Shown one piece after another: positions 1-11,154 of a DNA stretch of 64,000 nt (positions within the stretch are counted from its first letter, which is position 1; each line of letters begins with the position of its first letter). The notes under the pieces were generated by a model. It made no database searches, was not told the origin of the DNA, and was given only the letters and a program-made list of their open reading frames with translations. The translations under genes were made by a program, and so were the position numbers. Source of the stretch: Salinigranum marinum. GTDB lineage: Archaea > Halobacteriota > Halobacteria > Halobacteriales > Haloferacaceae. The stretch is taken from contig NZ_CP100461.1 in the NCBI RefSeq assembly GCF_024228675.1, positions 2,725,398-2,789,397 on the forward strand, given 5' to 3'.

Positions 1-1246
1 CGACGAGTTCGTGGTCCTCGACGGTCTCGTCAGTGTAGACCACCAACACGCCGTAGAGCGTGTCGCGGTGGAGCAGCGGGACGGCGACGAGTCCTTCGAA
101 CGGGAGCGTCACGCCGGCGTGAAAGCCACCGTCGGCGTCGGTCGCCTCCTCGGGCGTCCGCGTCGAGACCGCCCGCGCGACCGGGTCGGCCGCGTCGTCG
201 CGGTCGATCACGAGACCGTCGACCACGTCCGCGTCGTCGCCGGCCCACACCTTCGGAACGACCGTGTCGGGCGAGAGATCGCAGTCGCCGACCCACGCAC
301 AGGCGTACGACGGCGCGGCCGCGACGCGCTCGCAGACGCCCTGTTCGAGCGCCGACCGGCTCTCCGCCCGGACGAGGACGCCGGTGACGTCTTCGAGGAC
401 CCCCTCGATGTTGTCGAGGAGCCGCTGGAGCCGCCCGCGCTCGCGGTCGGCCTCGGCGGCGTACCGTTCGGCCGCCTCCTCGGCGCGGACCCGCGCCGTG
501 ATGTCCGTCTGGAACCCGACGTAGTGGGTCACCTCTCCGGCAGCGTTCTCGATCGGGGCGATGTCGACCCGATTCCAGAACTCCGTCCCGTCGCGGCGGT
601 AGTTCAGGAGTTCGACCGACGTCGACTCGCCGGCGTCGACGGCGCGACGGAGTTCGGCGACCGACTCGGGATCCGTGTCGGGACCCTGCAGGTAGCGGCA
701 GTTGCGGCCGAGCGCCTCCGAGACGCTGTAGCCGGTCGTCTCGCAGAACGCCCGGTTGACGTAAACGAGCGGCCGGTCGGGCAGCGAGAAGTCGGCGATT
801 GTGATGCCGACGGGGGCCTCGTCCATGGCGCGCTCTTTCAGCTCCTCGGTGATCCGGCTGACCGCCGCCGGTCGACGCTGTTGCCAGGTTACCACGCTGG
901 CGACCCGTTCGCCGAGCCGGGCGAACCGGTTCGACCCGTCGACGGGGACGACGTCGGCCACGCCGGCCTCGAACACCTCGTCGGTCGCGTAGCCGCTCTC
1001 GGGTGGCAACAGCACGACGACCGGCGGGGCCGTCGCCTGCGCGAGGCGAGCGAGCGCGCCGTCGAAGAGGTCGATGGATACGATCAGACAGTCGACGCCC
1101 TCCGCCGCGACGGCGTCGTCGACCGTGTCGACGGTGACGACGCCGTCCCCGCCGAACGCGTCCGCGAGGAGCGCGCCCGCACGCGACCGGAGCGCGTCGT
1201 CGCCGGTGGCGAGGAGCACACGGCTCCCACGAGGGACCTCGGTCAT
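1..1246 (-). CDS. LOV/PAS-GAF sensor regulator, Bat-like (3' end outside window)
   Basis: The reading frame is open from the ATG at 1246 to the window edge (about 415 residues), so the C-terminus is missing. Residues about 9-120 look like a degenerate receiver domain. Residues about 138-250 are a PAS domain with the motif GRNCRYLQG, the flavin-binding LOV signature, with the adduct-forming Cys at residue 183. After a short coiled coil, residues about 300-415 look like a GAF domain. In haloarchaea this order normally precedes a C-terminal HTH_10 DNA-binding domain (bacterioopsin-activator family); that part is not visible here. The gene lies 125 bp downstream of atpB on the same strand. A blue-light or redox role is inferred from the LOV motif only. 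Confidence 0.85.
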   Translation of the reverse strand, partial: MTEVPRGSRVLLATGDDALRSRAGALLADAFGGDGVVTVDTVDDAVAAEGVDCLIVSIDLFDGALARLAQATAPPVVVLLPPESGYATDEVFEAGVADVVPVDGSNRFARLGERVASVVTWQQRRPAAVSRITEELKERAMDEAPVGITIADFSLPDRPLVYVNRAFCETTGYSVSEALGRNCRYLQGPDTDPESVAELRRAVDAGESTSVELLNYRRDGTEFWNRVDIAPIENAAGEVTHYVGFQTDITARVRAEEAAERYAAEADRERGRLQRLLDNIEGVLEDVTGVLVRAESRSALEQGVCERVAAAPSYACAWVGDCDLSPDTVVPKVWAGDDADVVDGLVIDRDDAADPVARAVSTRTPEEATDADGGFHAGVTLPFEGLVAVPLLHRDTLYGVLVVYTDETVEDHELV

Positions 1247-1371
1247 ACCGGCTTATCGCGACGGGGACGCGAATAGCTTCCGCCGATCCGGGGCGGGACG
1301 GCGCGTGGACGCGCCGCTCGATGGTCGGTGCTCGGTGGTCGGTCGCGAAAACGGGGTGGTCAGTCGCGGGG

Positions 1372-2786
1372 TTACGCCTCGGCCTCGACCGCTTCGCTCG
1401 TCTCGTCGTCGCGGTAGTGCTGCTCGATGAGTTCCTCGTCGATCCGGTTGAGTTCCTCCTTCGGCAGCATCGACAGCAGGTCCCAGCCGATGTCGAGCGT
1501 CTCGTCGATGGAGCGCTCCGTGGTAAAGCCCTGGTCGACGAACTCGTCCTCGAAGCGCTCGGCGAAGTCGAGGTACTTGTTGTCTCGCTCGGAGAGGGCC
1601 TCGCGACCGACGATGTTCACCAGGTCGCGGAGGTCCTCGCCCTCGGCGTACGCGGCGTACATCTGGTCGGAGACGTCGGCGTGGTCGGCGCGGGTGAGCC
1701 CCTCGCCGATCCCGTCGTCCATGAGCCGCGACAGCGACGGCAGTACGTTGACCGGGGGCTGGACGCCCTGGCTGTTGAGGTCGCGGTCGACGTAGATCTG
1801 CCCCTCGGTAATGTACCCCGTCAGGTCGGGGATCGGGTGGGTGTCGTCGTCGCCCGGCATCGTGAGGATCGGGATCTGGGTCACCGACCCCTCGCGGCCC
1901 TCGATCCGGCCGGCGCGCTCGTACAGCTGGGCCAGGTCGGTGTACATGTACCCGGGGTAGCCCCGGCGACCCGGGACCTCCTCGCGGGCGGCACCGATCT
2001 CGCGCAGCGCCTCACAGTAGTTCGTCATGTCCGTCAGAATGACGAGCACGTGGTAGCCCTTGTCGAACGCGAGGTACTCGGCGGTGGTGAGCGCCAGCCG
2101 GGGCGTGACCGTCCGCTCGACGGCGGGGTCGTCCGCGAGGTTCATGAAGACGACGGAGCGTTCGAGCGCGCCGGTGCGCTCGAAGTCCTCCATGAACTCG
2201 TTTGCCTCCTCCGCCGTAATGCCCATCGCGCCGAAGATGACGGCGAACTCCGAGGCCTCCTCGCCGCCCTCTTCCTCCTCGGGAACGGTCGCCTGGCGGG
2301 CGACCTGGAGCGCGAGGTCGTTGTGCGGCAGGCCCGACCCGGAGAAGATGGGGAGTTTCTGACCGCGGACGAGGGTGTTCATGCCGTCGATAGCGCTCAC
2401 ACCCGTCTGGATGAACTCCTCGGGGTACTCCCGGGAGTAGGGGTTGATCGCGGCACCGACGATGTCACGACGTTCGTCGGGGACGATCTCCGGGCCGCCG
2501 TCGATGGGCTGGCCGGAGCCGTCGAGCACCCGCCCGAGGAGGTCCTCGGTGACGGGCATCTTCAACGTCTCGCCGAGGAACGTGACGGAGGCGTTCCTGT
2601 CGATACCGGTGGTGCCCTCGAACACCTGGATGGCCACGAGGCCCTCGGAGGATTCGAGCACCTGGCCGCGCTTGGTCTCCCCCGCGGGCGTCTCGATCTC
2701 GACGATCTCGTCGTACCCGATCGGTTCGTCGACTTCGGCGAACACCAGCGGACCGCTGATCTCGGTGATAGTCTGGTACTTCTTCA

Positions 2787-2787
<1 letters not shown>
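1372..2787 (-). CDS. atpB: A-type ATP synthase subunit B
   Basis: Regulatory, non-catalytic nucleotide-binding subunit of the A1 head of the archaeal ATP synthase, 471 residues, normal length. It begins [20 protein letters not shown], the family N-terminus. A longer in-frame start at 2850 lies inside atpA and adds 21 residues unlike the family, so 2787 was chosen. The ATG overlaps the atpA stop by one base (TAATG), indicating translational coupling. It is the last recognisable gene of the operon. The next gene downstream is the LOV regulator and not atpD, which often follows atpB in this group. Confidence 0.97.
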
Positions 2788-4544
<1,757 letters not shown>

Positions 4545-4547
4545 GTC

Positions 4548-4865
4548 TTATTCGTCCATTAGGTCGATGCCGATGGCTCGCTTGATCTGTTCGCGGAGGC
4601 CGCCCGACCCGGCCCCGCCGAGGGTGACGAGCACCGGTTCGATGCTCCCCTCGACGGCCTGTCGAGCCTGCCGGGACAGGTGGTCCATGTCTTCGTCGTG
4701 CATCACGATGATGCCGACCTCGTCGTCGTCGAGCGTCTCCATGACGGCCTCGTCGAGCAATGCGTCCTTCTGTTCGTCGGGGACGTTCTGGAACTTCCGA
4801 ACGCCCGCGAGGCGAAAGCCCGTGGTGAAATCCGGACTCCCGACGACCGCGATCTCCTGACTCAT
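4548..4865 (-). CDS. atpF: A-type ATP synthase subunit F
   Basis: Small central-stalk subunit of 105 residues, starting MSQEIAVVGSPDFTTGFRLAG. The GSPDFTTGFRLAGV segment is characteristic of the A/V-type F subunit, a Rossmann-like fold bound to the rotor. The start overlaps the end of atpC by four bases (ATGA), and atpA follows after 3 nt. Order and spacing are standard for the haloarchaeal operon. Confidence 0.95.
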   Translation of the reverse strand: MSQEIAVVGSPDFTTGFRLAGVRKFQNVPDEQKDALLDEAVMETLDDDEVGIIVMHDEDMDHLSRQARQAVEGSIEPVLVTLGGAGSGGLREQIKRAIGIDLMDE

Positions 4866-5908
4866 AGTATCACCAGTTCCTCCTCGATCTGTTCGGGGGA
4901 GAGACCGGCTTCGCGGGCCCGGGCGATGGCCCGGATGTTGTCGACTTCGCGCTCCTTCGCGAGGATGTACGAGATCACCGGACTCACCGAGAGGGGAAAG
5001 ACGTTCCCCAAGCTCGACGAGTACTCCAACAGCGCCGTTTCGAGCGCGCGCTCGAACGCGATGAGGCTCTCGGCCGACTCGAAGTCGTCGAGCGCCTCCG
5101 AGAGGTCGTCACCGTACGTCGAGTCGCGGATCCGCTGGACGAGTTCGTCCGGGTTCGTCGCCAGGCTGCCGAGTTCCGCGCGGGAGAACAGCTGTCCCCC
5201 GGCGATGTAGTACTCCGCAGGGTCGATGTCCGCGCCGCTGCGGGCCAGCCGCAGCGCGTTCCGCGCGTTCCGGAAGTCGACCTCCGCCAGGAGGATATCG
5301 CGGTACTGCTCGGTCGCCTCGTCCCACCGAACCTCCGAGAGGAGGTTCTCGTAGAAGACGCGGTCGACGGCGTTCTCCAGCGGGACCAACACGCCCGAGG
5401 ACTCGTACTCCTCGAACGCCTCCTCGAGGGGAGCCCCGAAGATGGTCCGGTGGAGCGTGTCGATGACCTCCTCGATGCTGGGAGCGTCCAACAGCCGGTT
5501 GACGAGGCGGTCGTCGAACTCGCCAGCACGGATGAGATCGGCCTCGATCTCCTCGCGGGAGGCGTCCGAGTAGATGCCCCGGATGACGGTCTTGACGTTC
5601 CACGCGTCGAACTTCCGGAGGTAGCGGGCAATCAGGTCGTACAGCCGACCCTTCGCCCAGCCGAGGATGTCGTCGAACTGCTTCGCGAGGTTCCGGTTCA
5701 GTGCGTACTCGATGAGGTCGACGCCGGAGTGTCTCGCCCCGAGCGCGTTGATCTCTTCTTCGTACGCCGACTCCTCCATGAACCGGGCGATCTCAGCGGT
5801 GCTCATCCGCACGAGCTTGCGGTAGTCCTCGTCCGCGAAGAGGGCGCTCCGACGGGCTCGAACGCGGGCGTTGACGTACTCCGGATTCGAGCTGCCGGCG
5901 GCGCTCAT
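4862..5908 (-). CDS. atpC: A-type ATP synthase subunit C
   Basis: 348-residue, mostly helical protein that couples the central stalk to the membrane c-ring (family of V-type subunit d). It begins MSAAGSSNPEYVNARVRARR and shows the three-lobed helical repeat pattern of the family. It overlaps both neighbours by four bases (atpE upstream, atpF downstream), so it is translated as part of the tightly packed operon. Confidence 0.95.
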   Translation of the reverse strand: MSAAGSSNPEYVNARVRARRSALFADEDYRKLVRMSTAEIARFMEESAYEEEINALGARHSGVDLIEYALNRNLAKQFDDILGWAKGRLYDLIARYLRKFDAWNVKTVIRGIYSDASREEIEADLIRAGEFDDRLVNRLLDAPSIEEVIDTLHRTIFGAPLEEAFEEYESSGVLVPLENAVDRVFYENLLSEVRWDEATEQYRDILLAEVDFRNARNALRLARSGADIDPAEYYIAGGQLFSRAELGSLATNPDELVQRIRDSTYGDDLSEALDDFESAESLIAFERALETALLEYSSSLGNVFPLSVSPVISYILAKEREVDNIRAIARAREAGLSPEQIEEELVIL

Positions 5909-6489
5909 TGGTCGAAGAGGATGCCGCTGACGTCCTTCAGGTTGTTCTCCCAGACCGTATCGAGGAGCGAATCGAACGTGTTGTCCACCCGGACGCGCGA
6001 GGTCTCCGACTCGACGACGACACCGCCGAGACAGTCGACGGGTTCGTCGCCGAGCGAGAAGCCGTCGTGCTCCGCGATGATCTCCTCCAAGAGCGCCTCG
6101 TCGGCCGCCCGACCGCGGACGACGACCTCACTACCCTCGTCGAACTCCGTGGCGGAGGCTTCGAGCAGGGTTCGCGTGAGCTCCTCGCGCGTGTCGCCCG
6201 ACAGTCCCCCGAGTTCCGTCTCGACCTGCTGTCGGACGCTCTGGAGCGCGTCGCGCCGCGCTTCGAGGCGTTCCTGTTTGGCCTCGAGCTTGGCCCCGGA
6301 GACCGCCTGTTCGCGCTCCTGGGCGATCTGCCGTTCGACCGCCTGCTCGCGCTCTTCGACGATCGCTTCGGCGTCGGCTTCGGCCTCGGCGATGATCTCG
6401 TCGGCGCGCTCTTGACCCTCCGCACGAATCTCTTCGGCGCGCGCGCGGGCTTCGTCTCGAATGTCCTCGACAACTGTGTCCAAACTCAT
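5905..6489 (-). CDS. atpE: A-type ATP synthase subunit E
   Basis: Peripheral-stalk subunit, 194 residues. The N-terminal 100 residues are an Ala/Glu/Arg-rich coiled coil that pairs with subunit H. The C-terminal half is globular and binds the A1 head. It begins MSLDTVVEDIRDEARARAEE, typical of haloarchaeal AtpE. The start codon lies 19 bases after the atpK stop, and the 3' end overlaps atpC by four bases. Confidence 0.95.
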   Translation of the reverse strand: MSLDTVVEDIRDEARARAEEIRAEGQERADEIIAEAEADAEAIVEEREQAVERQIAQEREQAVSGAKLEAKQERLEARRDALQSVRQQVETELGGLSGDTREELTRTLLEASATEFDEGSEVVVRGRAADEALLEEIIAEHDGFSLGDEPVDCLGGVVVESETSRVRVDNTFDSLLDTVWENNLKDVSGILFDQ

Positions 6490-6508
6490 TGTAAGGGGAA
6501 AGAGGTGC

Positions 6509-6769
6509 TTAGCCGACCAGGAAGACGACGACGAGCGCGAGAATAACGAGCGTCTCCGGCAGCACTGTGAAGATCAGTCCCTGCACGAAGAGGCTCTCGT
6601 CCTCGGCGACCGCGCCGACCGCGGCGGCACCGATACCACGCTCGGCGTAGCCCGCACCGAACGCAGCCAGTCCGACCGCCAGGGCGGCAGCGGCCTGAGC
6701 GGGGATCGCGGGAGCGGATGCGCCTTCCTGCAGTACGACGTTCGCCATCTGGGTTGCAGCGTCAATCAT
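6509..6769 (-). CDS. atpK: A-type ATP synthase membrane rotor subunit K (c)
   Basis: Proteolipid forming the membrane rotor ring, 86 residues with two hydrophobic helices and a Gly/Ala-rich first helix. The ion-binding Glu is in LPETLVILAL of the second helix. A longer in-frame start at 6862 would add 31 polar residues; MIDAATQMANVV at 6769 gives the usual proteolipid length and was chosen. There is a single hairpin and one carboxylate, so the ring is not a duplicated V-type form. A 180-bp gap separates it from atpI, the largest gap in the operon. Confidence 0.93.
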   Translation of the reverse strand: MIDAATQMANVVLQEGASAPAIPAQAAAALAVGLAAFGAGYAERGIGAAAVGAVAEDESLFVQGLIFTVLPETLVILALVVVFLVG

Positions 6770-6949
6770 AGTTGTGTGGTATGGCTCGGTAGTGTCCGTA
6801 GTGGTCGTCTCCGAACGTTCGTGTGTGGAGGCAGGGCCATCATAAAGCTTCCCAAAAGACACTGACAGCGCTCTATTCGGCTGAAAACGGAGTTACATCT
6901 GGTCGCGGAGTAATCCGCGTGAGGTGCAAACGAACGGGGTGAACGGGGG

Positions 6950-9223
6950 TCAGTCGTCGGCGGTGTACTTCCGCTCGTAGCCGAACGGGCTGTACTCGGT
7001 GCCGCCCCCGTCGAAGAACTTGTTGAAGAACTCGACGTACTCGAGACGCACCGCCTGTAGACCGGCGCTCGTGACGCCGAGCGCCAGCACCAGCGCGTGA
7101 CCGATCACGAGCACGAGGAGGCCGACGAGCACGAACGCCAAGCCGCCGTGGACGAGGCCGCCGAACATGACCTCGGTGACCTCGTAGCCGTGATACATTA
7201 CGGAGTCGGTGCCGGCCGGAATGGTCGGCATGCCGTCGACGCCGAAGTGCCACCCGCCTTTACTGTCGACGTACACCCCGAAGAACAGGAGGTTGACGGT
7301 GAACGCCATCCCTGCCTTCGCCAGCAACACCGCGGCGATTCGGGTGTACGACAGCACGTTGACGAGCACGTTCAGGAACTCGACGGCTTCGATGGGTTCG
7401 CCGATTATGAGGAGGACGAGTCCGACCGCGAACACCGCGAGCCCCGCCCATCCGACGACGACTGGGAAGCCGGAGAAGCCCAGCGCGATGACTCCCTCGC
7501 TCGAGAACGTCGTGTAGATGAACTCGGGAGCGGTCCCCCGGACGACGTCGCTGAAGATCCAGATCCAGAGACCGTTCACCATCAGCAGCCACGAACCGGA
7601 CTCGTAGAGCGCGTGTTTGAAGTCGTGGAACTCGAGGTTCTCGATGAAGTCGAGGATCCAGCCTATGTTGAGGTGAACGATGCCGATGAGTACGCTCACG
7701 AAGAGCCACGCCAGCGCCCACTCGGCGGTGGCGGGCGAGAGCCCCTTCTCGATCGGGGCGTGTTCGAGGCCGACGACGCCTTCCCAGAACACCGACGCGA
7801 TGGTGTGGAGGCCGAATAGCTCGCCGTAGAGGATACCGAACAGCATCGTGAAGAGGCCGGCCGCGATGGTGATGCCACCCATCGACCGGAACGCCGGCGA
7901 CTCGAACTTCGAGTAGAGGCCGTAGCCGATCAGCGTGTAAATGATCCCGTATCCGAGGTCGCCGATCATGAAGCCGAAGAAAGCCGGGAACGTGAGGAAG
8001 ACGAGCAGCGTCGGGTCGAACTCCGTATACTTCGGGCGGCCGACCGCGTTGACGAGCACCTCGAACGGTTTGACGACGCTGTGGTTGTTCTGGATGGTCG
8101 GCGGCTCGTCGTTCCGCATCACGACGCTTCCGCCGTCGGCTTTCACTTCCTGACCACCGTCGGCGTTCGCCGTCGCCTCCGTCCCGCCGCCGTCCGCGGC
8201 CGCGGGCGTACCGCCACCGGTGTACTGCTCGCGGAGCTCCTCGCCGCCGTGGCGGTTGAACTGGGCGTCTTCGAGCCGCTGGATCTCGACGTGGTCGCCG
8301 ACCGCGTCCGTGAGCTCGGCGACGAAGTCGCCGTACCGCGTCGTGGGGATCCAGCCCTCGGCGACGAAGGCGTTCTTCGTCGTCGCGAAGGTGAGCGGCG
8401 CTTCGGTCTTCTGGACCTCGATCGACAGCCGCTCCTCCGCGGCGAGCAGGAAGCCCGCGGCGTCGAGCTTGACCTCTTCGAGTTCGTCGTCGACGGTGTC
8501 CAGTCGCGACTGGAGCTTCCGGCGACGGCTGTCGAGTTCCTGGACGTACGTCTCCGGCGGCACCGCGCCGTCGGCTCCTTTGATGTCGTCCGGCACGTCC
8601 GAGACGTCCGGGATCGCGAACGCGGCGAACTCCGTGCCGACGAGCGCATCCGAGAGCGACTCGCCCTCGGCCGGCCGGGCGAAGATCCCGAGCGTCGACC
8701 CGCTGTCGCTGACGAACACCCGGTAGTTGCGCACCGCCGACGACGAGGCGAGCGCGTCCTCGACGAGGTCGCGGTTGCCCTCACCCACCGACACGTCGAT
8801 CGACTCGTACCCCGAGAGGAGGTCGAGGTCGATCCCGAGGTCGACGAACGGCTCCATTCCCTCAACCTGCTCTTCGACGTCGCGGAGTTCGGATTCGATC
8901 TCGCTGCGTCGATCGTCGAGTTCGTTGACGCGGGCGCGGACGTCTGCGAGGTCCTCCGCTAGGGCCTCGTCGGAGACGACGCGGGTCGGCCCGGCGTCGC
9001 TCTCGTCGACGTCGAGGATGCTCTCGATCGAGCGGATCGTGACGAGCTTGTCGGAGGCGGACTCGGCCCCGCTGGTCGGGTTGCCCGGCTGGAAGCCGTC
9101 CCAGGAACCGTCGTACTCGGTGACGTGGAGCAGGTTGAGGCCGTGGACCGTCTCGACGACGTCGTCCATGACCTTCTTCGAGCCCGTCACCGACACTTTG
9201 CTCATCTGCTCAGGTCTGAGCAT
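6950..9223 (-). CDS. atpI: A-type ATP synthase membrane subunit I (a)
   Basis: 757 residues. The N-terminal half (about 1-390) is a soluble arm with coiled coils that anchors the peripheral stalks. The C-terminal half holds about eight membrane helices, with the ion-translocating Arg in VLSYTRIAAV. A Gly/Ala/Asp linker near residues 340-370 is usual in haloarchaea. The start MLRPEQMSKVSVTG at 9223 overlaps the end of atpH by 14 bases and matches the family. The second Met (9205) falls just after the atpH stop and is the alternative start. Confidence 0.95.
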   Translation of the reverse strand: MLRPEQMSKVSVTGSKKVMDDVVETVHGLNLLHVTEYDGSWDGFQPGNPTSGAESASDKLVTIRSIESILDVDESDAGPTRVVSDEALAEDLADVRARVNELDDRRSEIESELRDVEEQVEGMEPFVDLGIDLDLLSGYESIDVSVGEGNRDLVEDALASSSAVRNYRVFVSDSGSTLGIFARPAEGESLSDALVGTEFAAFAIPDVSDVPDDIKGADGAVPPETYVQELDSRRRKLQSRLDTVDDELEEVKLDAAGFLLAAEERLSIEVQKTEAPLTFATTKNAFVAEGWIPTTRYGDFVAELTDAVGDHVEIQRLEDAQFNRHGGEELREQYTGGGTPAAADGGGTEATANADGGQEVKADGGSVVMRNDEPPTIQNNHSVVKPFEVLVNAVGRPKYTEFDPTLLVFLTFPAFFGFMIGDLGYGIIYTLIGYGLYSKFESPAFRSMGGITIAAGLFTMLFGILYGELFGLHTIASVFWEGVVGLEHAPIEKGLSPATAEWALAWLFVSVLIGIVHLNIGWILDFIENLEFHDFKHALYESGSWLLMVNGLWIWIFSDVVRGTAPEFIYTTFSSEGVIALGFSGFPVVVGWAGLAVFAVGLVLLIIGEPIEAVEFLNVLVNVLSYTRIAAVLLAKAGMAFTVNLLFFGVYVDSKGGWHFGVDGMPTIPAGTDSVMYHGYEVTEVMFGGLVHGGLAFVLVGLLVLVIGHALVLALGVTSAGLQAVRLEYVEFFNKFFDGGGTEYSPFGYERKYTADD

Positions 9224-9542
9224 GCACCGCCTCCTCGAACCGGTCGATAGCGTACTCGACCGCCTCCTCGACGTTGGATTCGGCCTCGTCGCGGAGCCGC
9301 TGGCGGTCGTCGGCCCCTTCCTCCAGCAGGCGCTGGCGGTCGGCCTCGATCTCCTCGCGGGCCGATTCGAGCCGCGACTCCTCCAGTTCGGCGGCCTCCT
9401 CCTCGGCCTCCGCCCGGATTTGCTCGGCCGCTGTTCGTGCCTCTGAGATCAGCTCCTCGCGGTCGGACTCGGCCTCCGCGACGATCTCGTCGGCCTCCTG
9501 TTCGGCCTGTTTGATTCGGTCGAGAACCTCTGGTCTCGGCAT
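9210..9542 (-). CDS. atpH: A-type ATP synthase peripheral-stalk subunit H
   Basis: First gene of the ATP synthase operon, 110 residues. Almost the whole protein is an Ala/Glu/Arg coiled coil that pairs with AtpE to form the peripheral stalk. The start at 9542 (MPRPEVLDRIKQAEQEADEI) is preceded by a purine-rich GATAGGAG sequence 4-11 bases upstream. A longer frame to 9698 has no family resemblance and runs through the promoter. Confidence 0.92.
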   Translation of the reverse strand: MPRPEVLDRIKQAEQEADEIVAEAESDREELISEARTAAEQIRAEAEEEAAELEESRLESAREEIEADRQRLLEEGADDRQRLRDEAESNVEEAVEYAIDRFEEAVHAQT

Positions 9543-9564
9543 TCTCCTATCACCCGGAAGGTGT

Positions 9565-9585
9565 GTAAGCGGCGTATAAGGTGTT
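9565..9585 (-). promoter_or_regulatory. Probable promoter of the atp operon
   Basis: On the minus strand an AT-rich box reading CACCTTATACG lies 30-40 bases upstream of the atpH start, and no other gene lies between. Its position fits an archaeal TATA box giving a very short leader with a purine-rich GGAG element. Assigned by position and composition only. Confidence 0.5.
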
Positions 9586-9744
9586 TGCGGAACACCCGCG
9601 CAAAGCGGGACGAACGAGGCCACCGCGAGCGGGAGGGGGCGATCGCGTCGACGGCACCGCGGACACGCCGACGCGCCCGGTCCCGGCGCAGCCGTCACCG
9701 GAAATCCGCACCGTTATGACCGGCGACTCCTAAGCCCGGTCGAG

Positions 9745-10368
9745 ATGGGAGTCCTCGAAAACAAGGCTCGCGCGCGCCTGTTCTACAAGTATCTCTCCAA
9801 GGTGTACGACCAGGTGAACCCGTTCATCTGGGACGACGAGATGCGCGAGGAGGCACTCTCGATGGTCGAGATCGAACGGGACGACCGGGTGCTCGACGTC
9901 GGCTGCGGGACGGGCTTTGCCACCGAGGGGCTCCTCGGACGCACCGACGACGTCCACGGTCTCGACCAGTCGATCCACCAGATGGAGAAGGCGTTCGAGA
10001 AGTTCGGCAAGCGCGACCGGGTGAAGTTCTACCGGGGAGATGCCGAACGACTCCCGTTCAAGGACGGGAGCTTCGACGTGGTGTGGTCGTCGGGGTCGAT
10101 CGAGTACTGGCCCAACCCCGTCGACGCGCTCGTGGAGTTCCGCCGCGTGGTGAAGCCGGGGAACCAGGTGCTCGTCGTGGGTCCCGACGATCCCAAGTCC
10201 TCGGTGTTCCAGAAGCTCGCCGACGCAATCATGCTGTTTTACGACGAGGAGGAGGCCCAGCGGATGTTCGAGGAGGCCGGCTTCGACGACATCGAACACC
10301 GCGTCCTCCAGCGGCGACCGGGCTCGCCGCGCGCGATCGTCACCGTGGCGCGCGCTCCCGACGCCTGA
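9745..10368 (+). CDS. VTE3-like SAM-dependent methyltransferase (probable quinone ring methylase)
   Basis: 207-residue class I methyltransferase. The SAM-binding motif I VLDVGCGTGFATEG is near residue 50. The N-terminus FYKYLSKVYDQVNPFIW and the inner motifs LDQSIHQMEKA, GDAERLPF and SGSIEYWPNP closely match the plant chloroplast enzyme VTE3 (MPBQ/MSBQ methyltransferase), which is known to be nearer to archaeal proteins than to bacterial ones. The archaeal substrate is inferred to be a prenylated quinone such as demethylmenaquinone. It is divergent from the atp operon across 202 bp, so the two may share a regulatory region. Confidence 0.8.
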   Translation: MGVLENKARARLFYKYLSKVYDQVNPFIWDDEMREEALSMVEIERDDRVLDVGCGTGFATEGLLGRTDDVHGLDQSIHQMEKAFEKFGKRDRVKFYRGDAERLPFKDGSFDVVWSSGSIEYWPNPVDALVEFRRVVKPGNQVLVVGPDDPKSSVFQKLADAIMLFYDEEEAQRMFEEAGFDDIEHRVLQRRPGSPRAIVTVARAPDA

Positions 10369-10418
10369 AGCCCGAAGAGGGCCGAGCCGGCCGAGTCGGG
10401 CGACACCGGCCGATCGGT

Positions 10419-10874
10419 TCACGACGGACGCGCCGACAGATCCGCGAGCGGCGTGCCGCCGACGGACACGCGCACGGTGACGATGTCCGCAGTCGAGAGC
10501 GCCGGCTGGTTCGTCCCGGCGACGCGGAGCGTCGCGACCTCCCCCGCCGACCATCGGGGGTCGGTCGCGCGATTGAACGGTCCGGTCGGACCGGAGCGGG
10601 ACCCTCGGGCCGCGAAGAACGGCACCGGTGGCTGGTGTGCGAGCGGGTCGCCGTCGACCGTCACCACGAGCCTGAGTCGGCGGACGTCGAGGGTGTCGCC
10701 GCCGCGGTGGGTGAACGTGAGCGTCCGGTCCTCGACAGCGAGCGACAGCGACGCTCGTGGCGGCGGACCGTCGGTCACGTCGGCGGCGGCGAAGACGGCC
10801 CCCGCGGCGACGGAGGCGAGCCCCACCGTGAGTGCCAGGAGGAGGACGCCTGCCAGCGGCGCGAGCGCGCGCAT
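10419..10874 (-). CDS. Pilin-like secreted protein with type III-like signal
   Basis: 151 residues. The N-terminus MRALAPLAGVLLLALTVGLA has a short basic segment followed by a roughly 20-residue hydrophobic stretch, like haloarchaeal type IV pilins (RGxSPVIGV pattern) but divergent at the cleavage region. The rest is a beta-rich domain with no Cys. A Sec signal or single membrane anchor is the alternative. It converges with the methyltransferase gene. Confidence 0.6.
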   Translation of the reverse strand: MRALAPLAGVLLLALTVGLASVAAGAVFAAADVTDGPPPRASLSLAVEDRTLTFTHRGGDTLDVRRLRLVVTVDGDPLAHQPPVPFFAARGSRSGPTGPFNRATDPRWSAGEVATLRVAGTNQPALSTADIVTVRVSVGGTPLADLSARPS

Positions 10875-11154
10875 CTATCCCGTTACGGTGACTGTCGTCC
10901 GAGCCGACGGGTTGCTGTCGGCCGTCGTCGACGGGCCGACCCGACGTCTCCAGCGGTGGTCGAGAGGCGAGCGTATCGTCACGCGGGAGTGGCTCCGTCA
11001 CCGTATTTGAACCCTCGCGGGCGGGACAACCACCGGCGAAGTCCCGGCTGAACGGGTCGTTATTCTCTCATTAAAACCGCCGGCGAACGGGAGACGCGCC
11101 GCCGTTCGGGGTATGGAAAGCGTTTTGACGCCCCGATGAGGAGAACGAACGCAC

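Noticed and set aside
9545-9698. Longer N-terminus for atpH
   Set aside because: The extra 52 residues are Arg/Pro-rich, lack family similarity and contain the promoter-like box.
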